This document shows, one piece after another, positions 56,741 through 64,000 of a stretch of 64,000 nt of DNA. The position numbers and the translations under genes were made by a program. A model generated the notes under the pieces. It worked only from the letters and a program-made list of their open reading frames with translations. It searched no databases and was not told the DNA's origin. The first letter of the stretch is position 1; the number at the start of each line of letters is the position of its first letter. This DNA comes from Prolixibacteraceae bacterium (lineage in GTDB: Bacteria > Bacteroidota > Bacteroidia > Bacteroidales > Prolixibacteraceae): contig JAOARB010000007.1 in NCBI GenBank assembly GCA_025210775.1, forward strand, positions 148,913 to 212,912. Direction: 5' to 3'.

Positions 56741-58732
56741 ATGCTTAAATCCCAACTTCTTAGAATGACTTTGGTCTGTCTGTTGATTTTTTCTGTAGTC
56801 TCAACAGGAAAGGCCAATCCGATTAAATTTGGAAAAGTAACCAAAGACGAACTTGCAGAGAGTAAAAGTAGTATTGATCCTAATGCCGATGCGGAGATTC
56901 TTTATGATTATTCTCGTATCTATTTCGATTATAGTTCCAATGATGGCATGATCTTAAGGATAGAGAAACACAAAAAGGTCAAAATATATAATAAGAACGG
57001 TTTCGATTATGCCAATGAGTTGATCTCTTTTTATGATCCAGAACAAGGGCCTAACGAACGTATTGGCTCTGTTAAGGGGCTCACTTATAATCTAGAAAAT
57101 GGTAAGATTGTAAAGAATAAGTTGAAGAAAGAATCGATCTTTGATGAGCGAATAGATAAGTATCATAGCGAAAAAAGGATTACATTCCCAAATGTGAAAA
57201 AGGGAACGATTGTGGAACTGAAATATACCATCAGTTCTAATATCTATAGGATTCCGACCCTTAATTTTCAGAAATCTATTCCTATTCGTTTTTATAGGGC
57301 GGTAGTGGAGATTCCTGAATATTTTCAATATAATAAACAATATAAGGGGTATTTGCACGTCCCAATGAAGCAATCTGTGAAGAATTCACAGATGTCTACA
57401 CCATCCTATCATAGTGGGGCAGGAGATGGGAGTTTTCAGTGTAATGTGTATGAGTTTTCTAAAGATAACATTAAAGCATACAATAAGAATGAACCTTATG
57501 TGGTGAATATGAATAACTATATCGGGGGTGTGGAATTCGAGTTGGCTGCGATTAGTTTGCCAGGGAGGAAATATACAAAAGTAGCGAGTGATTGGCAGAG
57601 TGTTTGTAAACAAATTACTTCAAGTGTAAATTTTGGTCTCGAATTACAAAAATCCTCTTTCTATAAGGACGATTTGAATCAGTTGCTTACCACATGTAAT
57701 AGTGATCTAGAGAAAATGAACAAGATTTTCGCTTTGGTGAAGAATAACATCAAGTGGAATAATTATTATGGGAAGTATACTGATAAGGGAACAAGATATG
57801 CATATAAAAAACATGAGGGAAATGTCTCTGAAATCAATCTTGTTTTGACTTCGATGTTACGTAAAGCTGGTTTTGATGCCAACCCTGTATTGGTGAGTAC
57901 TAAGATGAATGGTATTCCTGTTTTTCCAACTATCGATGGATTTAACTATGTTGTTTCTATTGTTCACTTTAATGGAAATAATATCTTATTAGATGCAACC
58001 GATCAATACTCTCTTCCTAACTTATTGCCTTTGAGATGTCTTAACTGGGAAGGACGCGAGATATTAAAATCTGGAGACTCAAAATGGGTTTCTTTGATTC
58101 CAAATTTTTATAGCTCAAAACATTTTAACATGACATTAAATATTGCTGAAGATAAGACGATAAAAGGAATGCTTCAGCGTATTTCTGATAATTATGAAGC
58201 AGTAGATTGTTTAAAAGAATATACCACGATAAGTGAGGATAAGAGAATTGAAGCTATCGAGAGTGAGTATCTTATTGATGTTGATAGATATAAAGAATTT
58301 AAAACAAAGAAGCCCAATAGCTTTCGTGATATGATGGTTTTCCATTCTAAGAATGCTTTCTCGAAAAGTGATGATCATATCTATATTCGACCACTTCAGT
58401 TCTTATCTATTAATAGCAACCCTTTTAAATCTGAAGAACGTACTTTCCCTATTGATTTTATTTATCCAAAAAAGAATAGTATCAATATCACTATTCCAAT
58501 TCCTGCTGGTTATAAAGTGGAAAGTTTACCTAAATCTATTTCAATTCAATTGCCTAATAATTTGGGGCAATATAAGTATACAATAACGGCTAACAATATG
58601 GCAGTGACAATCTCATCAAATATGATGATCAATAGCTCTATTATTGTTCCTAAAGAGTATAAAGGACTAAAGTCGTTTTTCCAAAATCTAGTGGATAAAC
58701 AACAAGAAAAGATCGTTTTTGTAAAATCGTAG
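56741..58732 (+). CDS. DUF3857 protein with degenerate transglutaminase core
   Basis: The start at 56741 gives 663 residues with a signal peptide ending near GKA. The longer frame to 56708 lacks a sensible N-terminus. The DUF3857 domain (about 55-260) is followed by a transglutaminase-like region (about 320-440) that reads HEGNVSEINLVLTSMLRKAGFDANPVLVSTK. The position of the catalytic Cys seen in the upstream paralogue (GDCKGLS) is Val here, so the domain is probably non-catalytic and may bind peptides or proteins. It is co-directional with the upstream paralogue and probably on one transcript. Confidence 0.87.
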   Translation: MLKSQLLRMTLVCLLIFSVVSTGKANPIKFGKVTKDELAESKSSIDPNADAEILYDYSRIYFDYSSNDGMILRIEKHKKVKIYNKNGFDYANELISFYDPEQGPNERIGSVKGLTYNLENGKIVKNKLKKESIFDERIDKYHSEKRITFPNVKKGTIVELKYTISSNIYRIPTLNFQKSIPIRFYRAVVEIPEYFQYNKQYKGYLHVPMKQSVKNSQMSTPSYHSGAGDGSFQCNVYEFSKDNIKAYNKNEPYVVNMNNYIGGVEFELAAISLPGRKYTKVASDWQSVCKQITSSVNFGLELQKSSFYKDDLNQLLTTCNSDLEKMNKIFALVKNNIKWNNYYGKYTDKGTRYAYKKHEGNVSEINLVLTSMLRKAGFDANPVLVSTKMNGIPVFPTIDGFNYVVSIVHFNGNNILLDATDQYSLPNLLPLRCLNWEGREILKSGDSKWVSLIPNFYSSKHFNMTLNIAEDKTIKGMLQRISDNYEAVDCLKEYTTISEDKRIEAIESEYLIDVDRYKEFKTKKPNSFRDMMVFHSKNAFSKSDDHIYIRPLQFLSINSNPFKSEERTFPIDFIYPKKNSINITIPIPAGYKVESLPKSISIQLPNNLGQYKYTITANNMAVTISSNMMINSSIIVPKEYKGLKSFFQNLVDKQQEKIVFVKS

Positions 58733-59171
58733 TTTTTAATTCGTTAATACTACATCTCAAAGCGGTAGGAGTTTATTCTCTTATCGCTTTTTTAAGTATT
58801 ATTCAGGGACTGTTCTTAAGATTTATGCAGCAAAGAACTTGTTTATCATCTTAAGATTATAGAAACTGATTAGTATCGAAATAATGACAATAGTTGGCGT
58901 AGTATCACGCTACGTCTTATTATGGAAGAAGGCTTCTGGTTTGCTATATATGCATAACCCCTCTGATATATAGCCTGATCTGAGATGAGACGAAATTTAA
59001 ATTATACATCTGTTATATTGTGTTAAACAATTTTAGTATAAATATTCTGGAATCAAAGTAACGATTCAACTTATTAGATCTATCCATTTATGGCTCTGTA
59101 TTTATATTTGGTATTGTGAAAATTGTCCTTTCACTTTAATCAAATAACCAATTAAATATAAGAGATCATTT
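58733..59171. other. Intergenic region upstream of the heparin lyase
   Basis: About 440 bp hold a terminator at 58759-58794 and a -7-like TATATTTG at 59103-59110 without a matching TTG upstream. No gene was seen. Confidence 0.5.
58759..58794 (+). terminator. Intrinsic terminator after the DUF3857 pair
   Basis: A 13-bp stem AAAGCGGTAGGAG / CTCTTATCGCTTT with two wobble pairs is followed by TTTTAAG. Confidence 0.8.
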
Positions 59172-60257
59172 ATGAAACAATTTTTATCTGTCGCCTTAGG
59201 AGCACTTCTTTTGGGTGCTTGTTCTAAGGATATTACTCCTCAAATGTTAACCAATGGATTGCCTTTGTCGACTCCTCTTCAAGATTGCCCACCTTCTTTA
59301 ATTGATACAAGACAGGTGTCGCAAAAGGAAATATGTTTTAAAAGTGATATTATCGATGATCAGTTTATGGTGATCGGTAGTGGTCCTTCTAAAGCTACGG
59401 TGTCAAGAGAAGTGAAAAATGGAGAGCCAATTTATCATTTTAATGCTACGGGTGCAGCCAATCGTATTGAGTTTACGACTTGTTTTGGTACTGAAGAGAA
59501 CCTAAAAGGTCTCTCTAATCAGACAATAGAGAATCTAAAAAAATTAAAAGACCTTTATCGTTATAGCGAAGTGGGCGATTATGGACAAACCGTTTCTTAT
59601 CGCTGGAGAGCTAAATTCCCAGAAAAGATGGGACCAGATAAAGGCGGAATATTTGCTCAGTGGCATGGAAGACCTGATCGTTGTCTTTTTAGAGATCCTC
59701 AAGGTGCTCTACATCGTTATAGTGTAGACAAAGCTGCTTCTATTGTGGATACGGTTGATTTTGTTAAAGATATCGGTTATAGTAAGAAGACAGGGCAACC
59801 TAATGGTTGGAGTATAGAGCAGTCTGCAGGTGGACCTGTAGGAGCTTTCCATTTTAGAGAAGATTATATGTATCTTATTATCCGTACGGATGCCAACCGT
59901 ATGTCTAACCCTCGATTTAAAATTAAGCCTAGACCTGGTGCTAACTATAATAAGATCTTAGGACGTGATGGTAAATATGCTACGATCGTTTATCAGAAAA
60001 AAGCAGACCAAGTGCCTATTAATCAATGGATAGATTTTAGAGTTGATATCTCATATTCTACCTATGATTTAAATAGTGATCGTGTTCTTAAGAGTGGTGG
60101 CGTGAAAGTTTGGGTTGATGGACAGCTTGAAGCAGATTGGAAAGGAGATGTAGGTAAAAATGATATCTATGGACCATTCTTTAAATTTGGTATCTATAAA
60201 CCAAAACCTAATGGTTTTAAAGTTGATTGTTCTTCTTATGAGCAAGTGATCTTATAA
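59172..60257 (+). CDS. Heparin lyase I, polysaccharide lyase family 13
   Basis: This 361-residue lipoprotein (lipobox LLLGAC, Cys about 17) is predicted to cleave heparin and highly sulfated heparan sulfate. Family 13 signatures recalled from the Pedobacter heparinus enzyme are present: GGIFAQWHGRPDRCL (catalytic His near 165), QPNGWSIEQSAGG near 215, and the C-terminal PFFKFGIYKPKPNGF with the catalytic Tyr. The length is close to the 384 residues of that enzyme. It has its own terminator and no neighbouring SusC/D pair. With the PL8 lyase and sulfatase at the other end of the window, it shows a glycosaminoglycan-degrading lifestyle. Confidence 0.9.
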   Translation: MKQFLSVALGALLLGACSKDITPQMLTNGLPLSTPLQDCPPSLIDTRQVSQKEICFKSDIIDDQFMVIGSGPSKATVSREVKNGEPIYHFNATGAANRIEFTTCFGTEENLKGLSNQTIENLKKLKDLYRYSEVGDYGQTVSYRWRAKFPEKMGPDKGGIFAQWHGRPDRCLFRDPQGALHRYSVDKAASIVDTVDFVKDIGYSKKTGQPNGWSIEQSAGGPVGAFHFREDYMYLIIRTDANRMSNPRFKIKPRPGANYNKILGRDGKYATIVYQKKADQVPINQWIDFRVDISYSTYDLNSDRVLKSGGVKVWVDGQLEADWKGDVGKNDIYGPFFKFGIYKPKPNGFKVDCSSYEQVIL

Positions 60258-60279
60258 TATTGTTCTTTTGATTTTATCC

Positions 60280-60311
60280 GCCTCATGTATTTATTACATG
60301 GGGCTTTTTTC
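60280..60311 (+). terminator. Intrinsic terminator after the heparin lyase
   Basis: The stem GCCTCATGTA / TACATGGGGC with one wobble is followed by TTTTTT. Confidence 0.85.
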
Positions 60312-60463
60312 GTTTTAATAAGGGGATTCTCAGGTATCATGATCTGTATTGATATTATCAATATGATATTTATTGTCAATAAATATTATAAAACTTAGAT
60401 AATTATTGTGTTATGACTTAAAAAGTGTTAAGTTTATGTGACTAAAATTTAAAATTGCTTATT

Positions 60464-60685
60464 ATGAAAAAGAAAATTTGGATTTCTTTACTATTCCTTA
60501 TTTTAATTGGTGGCACTACTTATGCCTATAAGAATTCTTCTGAACCACCTATAGCTGTACCAATGAAATCATTTCGTGGTAGTTTTTGTACTTGGCCTCA
60601 GGGAACTTGTCTTCCTGAAATCATTATTACGTCTGGTCCTGTAACTGCACCTGTATTAGGATCTGTTGATCCAACTCGACCATAA
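60464..60685 (+). CDS. Small exported two-cysteine peptide
   Basis: The ATG at 60464 gives 73 residues. A basic start and a hydrophobic helix form a signal peptide ending near TTYAY. The mature part is about 50 residues and Pro/Thr-rich, with one Cys pair in FCTWPQGTCLP (C-x6-C) that could form a disulfide loop. It lies upstream of a CxxC lipoprotein and DUF4221-like lipoproteins. In Bacteroidota such lipoproteins are often found with small NVEALA-type exported peptides, but the NVEALA motif itself is absent here. The function is unknown. Confidence 0.65.
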   Translation: MKKKIWISLLFLILIGGTTYAYKNSSEPPIAVPMKSFRGSFCTWPQGTCLPEIIITSGPVTAPVLGSVDPTRP

Positions 60686-60963
60686 GGTTAATTGGTAAAT
60701 CCCCCTTTTGCTTTTCTGTGTTATTTCTTTATGTTTTATAGTAGTACAACTCTTCTTTAGGAGGTGTATATTATCATGTCATACCCTTAAATGATTATTT
60801 ATAATTTGAATATACGCAGCATAGTAAAAGGGGTTTTGTATATATAAATGGCAATAGATATATATGTTTGGTTCATAATGTACTATATCTGAATGAAATT
60901 TCCGATTTAAATAAAATCGCCACATTTAAGTGTGTGATCTTGTTTTGATTTTATTTCCTTAAA

Positions 60964-61737
60964 ATGTACACTCGTTATTTTATAATCGTACTACTTGTAA
61001 CGATCTTAGGTTCTTGTAGTTCTTCGTATTCCTCGTTTGATGAACAATTAGAGGATAAAGTGGAAAAGTTAAATATTGATGGTTCAGTCTATAGTATAAC
61101 CTTGCCCAATCAAGGTTGTTATGGATGTTTGAGACAGGTATGGGATTTTATTGAATCTCATAATGATCCTCGTTTGATTATCGTCACCTCTTCAAAAGAA
61201 GAGTTACGTCGGTTAGAAAAGAATAAAAGAAATAAGGTGTTATATATGAAAGATGCCAATCTGGGTATGTTTCCATTCTTATATTATATCACCGACCATC
61301 GTATTCGTAATAGTTATGAATTAGATAGTTATTGTATTGCACAAGAGTTGTATGTTTTGGAAAACCTTCTGAAGGATAAACATTATAAAGCCAATATTGG
61401 GGATGTTTACCGTTATGCACAAATAAGTAATAAACCTCGTCTTTTACAGAAGCATGGTATTCGTGATTGTTTGGCTCATCTTCATATTACTCAAGAGATT
61501 ATAGAAGACCATCAGATCTTGGTGTCTATGACTATAGGGGTTAAGGGGAAGATAATGAATGTGGAAATCCTACATCCTTTTAATGGTCAGGATTATAGTG
61601 AATTGGTCGATCAGGTTTATCAGTTTGGTCCATGGGAACCCGGTAATAATGGCGGAATCAAATACCCTACGACGATGATCTTCTCTATTGCTTTGCAGTC
61701 AAATATTAAGAACAAAAACCTAAAATCAACTCTATGA
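60964..61737 (+). CDS. Lipoprotein with CxxC thioredoxin-like and TonB-C-like regions
   Basis: The 257-residue lipoprotein has a lipobox (LGSC, Cys about 18). LPNQGCYGCLRQVWDFIES near residues 47-65 has a thioredoxin-type CxxC at the start of a helix, and RLIIVTSSKEELRRL and FPFLYYITD continue that fold in reduced form. The last 90 residues (LVSMTIGVKGKIMNVEIL ... YQFGPWEPGNNGG) resemble the TonB C-terminal domain of Bacteroidota energy-transducer-like proteins. The fusion is unusual. Its stop overlaps the next gene's ATG (ATGA), so it is coupled to the DUF4221-like gene. Both domain assignments are pattern-based. Confidence 0.65.
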   Translation: MYTRYFIIVLLVTILGSCSSSYSSFDEQLEDKVEKLNIDGSVYSITLPNQGCYGCLRQVWDFIESHNDPRLIIVTSSKEELRRLEKNKRNKVLYMKDANLGMFPFLYYITDHRIRNSYELDSYCIAQELYVLENLLKDKHYKANIGDVYRYAQISNKPRLLQKHGIRDCLAHLHITQEIIEDHQILVSMTIGVKGKIMNVEILHPFNGQDYSELVDQVYQFGPWEPGNNGGIKYPTTMIFSIALQSNIKNKNLKSTL

Positions 61738-62908
61738 ATTCCTTTGTAAAACGTTTATATATTGGAATGGTGATGACCATCTTAATTTGCGGGATTTACT
61801 CTTGTAGTTCTAACACAAATGGTAACCTAAAATATGTCTTAGACAAAACAGAGATGGTTTCTATCCCTGTTGGACCAGAGTGTAGTGTTGAATCAGGGTA
61901 TAATACTTTTTTTAAAGACCCTAGATCCAAAGAAGAGTTGGTTATTTCTCATAATAAAGTGAATCATGTTGTTTCTGAGATAAACTTAACTGCACATAAA
62001 GAACATCCATTGTTTAAGATTAGCTCTGGTGGACCTAATGGTGTCGGATATGCTTATTATGTATATAAACTTAGGAAAAACAGATATATGGTGTTGGCTT
62101 CCAATAGTTATCTTTTATCTATTTTAGATAGTCTTGGTCATCGACTAGAACAATATAATTTCTTGGACGATCCTAATGATCTGTATGCTGGCTATCCTTG
62201 GATTGATCTAGAAACGCCTTTTTTTACCAAAGATTCAGTGGCCTATATGAGATTTAGTTCTAGTACCAACCCCTATTCAAAGGATAGTTTTAAGGGTGAA
62301 AATGCATTGTATGCTTACGATTTTAATAGTCATACACATCATGAATTATTTCTATATCCAGAAGAAGCGTGTGCTAAACCTTTTTTGGGTTAAGAGGGAG
62401 TAAGTGTGGTGTCTGTCTCTCTTTAGATGAGAAGCATCTTCTAGTTAACTTTCCCAGTCTCTCTTATATTATATCCTATGATCTAAAGACACATAAAAGA
62501 GTGAAATATCCTGCTGCTGTTTCTGGAGGAATGGAAGTGGAGCCCGATCATCATAAACAGATGCCTAACTTTCCAGAATATGATCTTACGACCCCTATTC
62601 TATATACTTCGTTATTAAGAGATCCTTATCGTAAGGTCTATTATAGAATCGTAGAAAGAGGGTTGGATAAGGAATTGGTGAAACGAACAAAATATAAATA
62701 TTGGCTTTATAAACCTCTTACTATAATTACTTTGGATGAACATTTAAATAAGATTGCAGAAACTCCATTGGAGGATGGACACTATGCTTGTAGAGATTTT
62801 TTTGTAGGAGAAAAAGGATTTTATATCAAAACCTTTCATCCAGACGATAAAACGATTTTAGAAGATGAAATTCGTTTTCAGTGTTACACGTTGCATAAGA
62901 GATCATAG
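61734..62908 (+). pseudogene. DUF4221-like beta-propeller lipoprotein, copy 1, frameshifted
   Basis: The first frame (61734-62393) encodes a signal with lipobox IYSCSS and about 200 residues of the protein. It stops at a TAA just after a T6 run at 62381-62386. The second frame (from about 62387 to 62908) continues the same protein. The intact neighbour at 62989 has T4 at this place and reads straight through as KPFGLIGSKC, so copy 1 carries two extra Ts. The T TTT TTG heptamer lies in the correct phase for a -1 ribosomal shift, which would also restore the frame. It may thus be a pseudogene, a phase-variable gene or a programmed frameshift. A sequencing error cannot be excluded. Confidence 0.8.
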
Positions 62909-62988
62909 TTGCTAATAGTGAATTTAACGACGCTGTAACGGATTGCCTATCCTATCTAGTAATATAAAGAGAATTGAAAAACAACTTT

Positions 62989-64000
62989 ATGAAATTATCC
63001 ATAAATCACCTATTGGTTGGAATGTCGATGATCATTTCAATCTTCGGAATCTACTCTTGTAGTTCTAACACAAATGGTAACCTAAAGTATGACTTAGAAA
63101 AAACAGAGATGGTTTCTATTCCTGTTGGGGAACAGTGTAGTGTTGAATCTGGTTTCATGACTTTTTTTAAAGACCCAATGACTAAGAAGGAGATAATTAT
63201 CTCTCATAATAAAGTAAACCATGTCGTTTCTGAGATAAACTTAACTACGGGCAAAGAACATCCATTGTTTAAGCTTAGCTCTGGAGGACCCAATGGAGTA
63301 GGATGGGCCTATCATGTACAGAAACTTCGAAGAAATAGATATATGGTTTTGGCTTCCAATAGCTATCTTTTATCTATTTTAGATAGTCTTGGTCATCGAC
63401 TAGAACAATACAATTTTTTGGACGATCCTAATGATCAGTATGCTGGATATCCTTGGGTTGATCTAGAAACGCCTTTTTTTACCAAAGACTCCGTGGCCTA
63501 TATGAGATATATTTCTAGCACCGATCCTTACACAAAAGATAGTTTTAAAGGTGAAAATGCATTGTATGCCTACGATTTTAAGAGCCATACTCATAAGGAA
63601 TTTTTTGTGTTTCCAGAAGAGGCATGTGGGAAACCTTTTGGCTTGATAGGGAGTAAGTGTAGTGTTTGTCTCTCTTTAGATGAAAAGCATCTTCTAGTTA
63701 ACTTTCCCAGTCTCTCTTATATCCTATCGTATGATCTAAAGACCCATAAAAGAGTGAAATATCCTGCAGCTGTTTCTGGAGGAATGGAAGTGGAGCCCGA
63801 TCATCATAAACAGATGCCTAACTTTCCAGAATATGATCTTACGGCACCTATTCTATATACTTCGTTATTAAGAGATCCTTATCGTAAGGTCTATTATAGA
63901 ATCGTAGAAAGAGGGTTGGATAAGGAGTTGGTGAAACGAACAAAATATAAATATTGGCTTTATAAACCTCTTACTATAATTACCTTGGATGAGCATTTAA
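62989..64000 (+). CDS. DUF4221-like beta-propeller lipoprotein, copy 2, truncated by the window end
   Basis: The frame opens at the ATG at 62989 and is still open at the window edge after 337 codons. The lipobox is IYSCSS. Strand repeats such as NRYMVLASNSYLLSILDSLGHRLEQYNFLDDPND suggest a beta-propeller lipoprotein of the DUF4221/BF3164 kind. It is a close tandem duplicate of copy 1: the signal peptides differ, while the C-terminal halves are almost identical at the DNA level (for example 63895-64000 against 62640-62745). Function is unknown in the family. Confidence 0.75.
   Translation, partial: MKLSINHLLVGMSMIISIFGIYSCSSNTNGNLKYDLEKTEMVSIPVGEQCSVESGFMTFFKDPMTKKEIIISHNKVNHVVSEINLTTGKEHPLFKLSSGGPNGVGWAYHVQKLRRNRYMVLASNSYLLSILDSLGHRLEQYNFLDDPNDQYAGYPWVDLETPFFTKDSVAYMRYISSTDPYTKDSFKGENALYAYDFKSHTHKEFFVFPEEACGKPFGLIGSKCSVCLSLDEKHLLVNFPSLSYILSYDLKTHKRVKYPAAVSGGMEVEPDHHKQMPNFPEYDLTAPILYTSLLRDPYRKVYYRIVERGLDKELVKRTKYKYWLYKPLTIITLDEHL

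Overview
The window is a low-GC chromosomal segment from a member of the Bacteroidota, probably a marine polysaccharide degrader of the Marinilabiliales/Prolixibacteraceae type. The phylum call rests on type IX secretion (T9SS) C-terminal sorting tails, a one-piece hybrid two-component sensor with AraC output, a FecI/FecR/STN signalling trio, an rnpB promoter of the TTG / TAnnTTTG class, and FadL, DUF3857 and DUF4221-type envelope proteins. The family placement is inference only. I saw no insertion sequence, phage module, rRNA or tRNA.

Layout. 1-4.5 kb: glycosaminoglycan genes (PL8 chondroitin lyase overlapping a sulfatase). 4.6-14.2 kb: serB, an outer-membrane porin, a pair of related exported proteins, alkaline phosphatase, a YibE/F membrane protein and an MFS carrier. 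14.7-18.4 kb: ECF sigma factor, FecR anti-sigma factor and STN-barrel protein. 18.7-22.2 kb: RNase P RNA with its promoter and terminator, a YhcH protein and nfnAB. 22.2-27.6 kb: a T9SS lysyl-endopeptidase-like protease and a FecBCD-type metal-chelate ABC transporter. 27.7-32.5 kb: a threonyl-tRNA editing domain protein, cyclophilin, small membrane proteins, and a membrane protein/nuclease lipoprotein pair. 32.9-37.2 kb: icd, ferritin, tpx, a TPR protein and hemN. 38.3-46.8 kb: a lipoprotein MTA/SAH nucleosidase, a phosphoesterase/esterase pair, FadL and a 1363-residue hybrid sensor. 47-50.6 kb: a LURP-one-like protein, a CRISPR array with no cas genes in the window, and two tandem-repeat families. 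50.6-58.7 kb: an M43 metalloprotease and two DUF3857/transglutaminase-like proteins. 59.2-64 kb: PL13 heparin lyase I, then a cassette of a small two-cysteine exported peptide, a CxxC/TonB-C-like lipoprotein and two tandem DUF4221-like lipoproteins. The first DUF4221-like gene is frameshifted at a T6 run and the second runs off the window.

How it fits together. PL8 lyase, sulfatase and PL13 lyase point to growth on sulfated animal glycosaminoglycans. Secreted proteases and alkaline phosphatase would supply peptide and phosphate from the same matrix. Ferritin, Tpx, HemN and the ABC importer form an iron and redox set. The least explained parts are the 60.4-64 kb cassette, the CRISPR-adjacent repeat tract (48.1-50.1 kb), the nuclease/membrane pair (30.8-32.5 kb) and a hairpin element of 12-bp repeats found twice, 30 kb apart.
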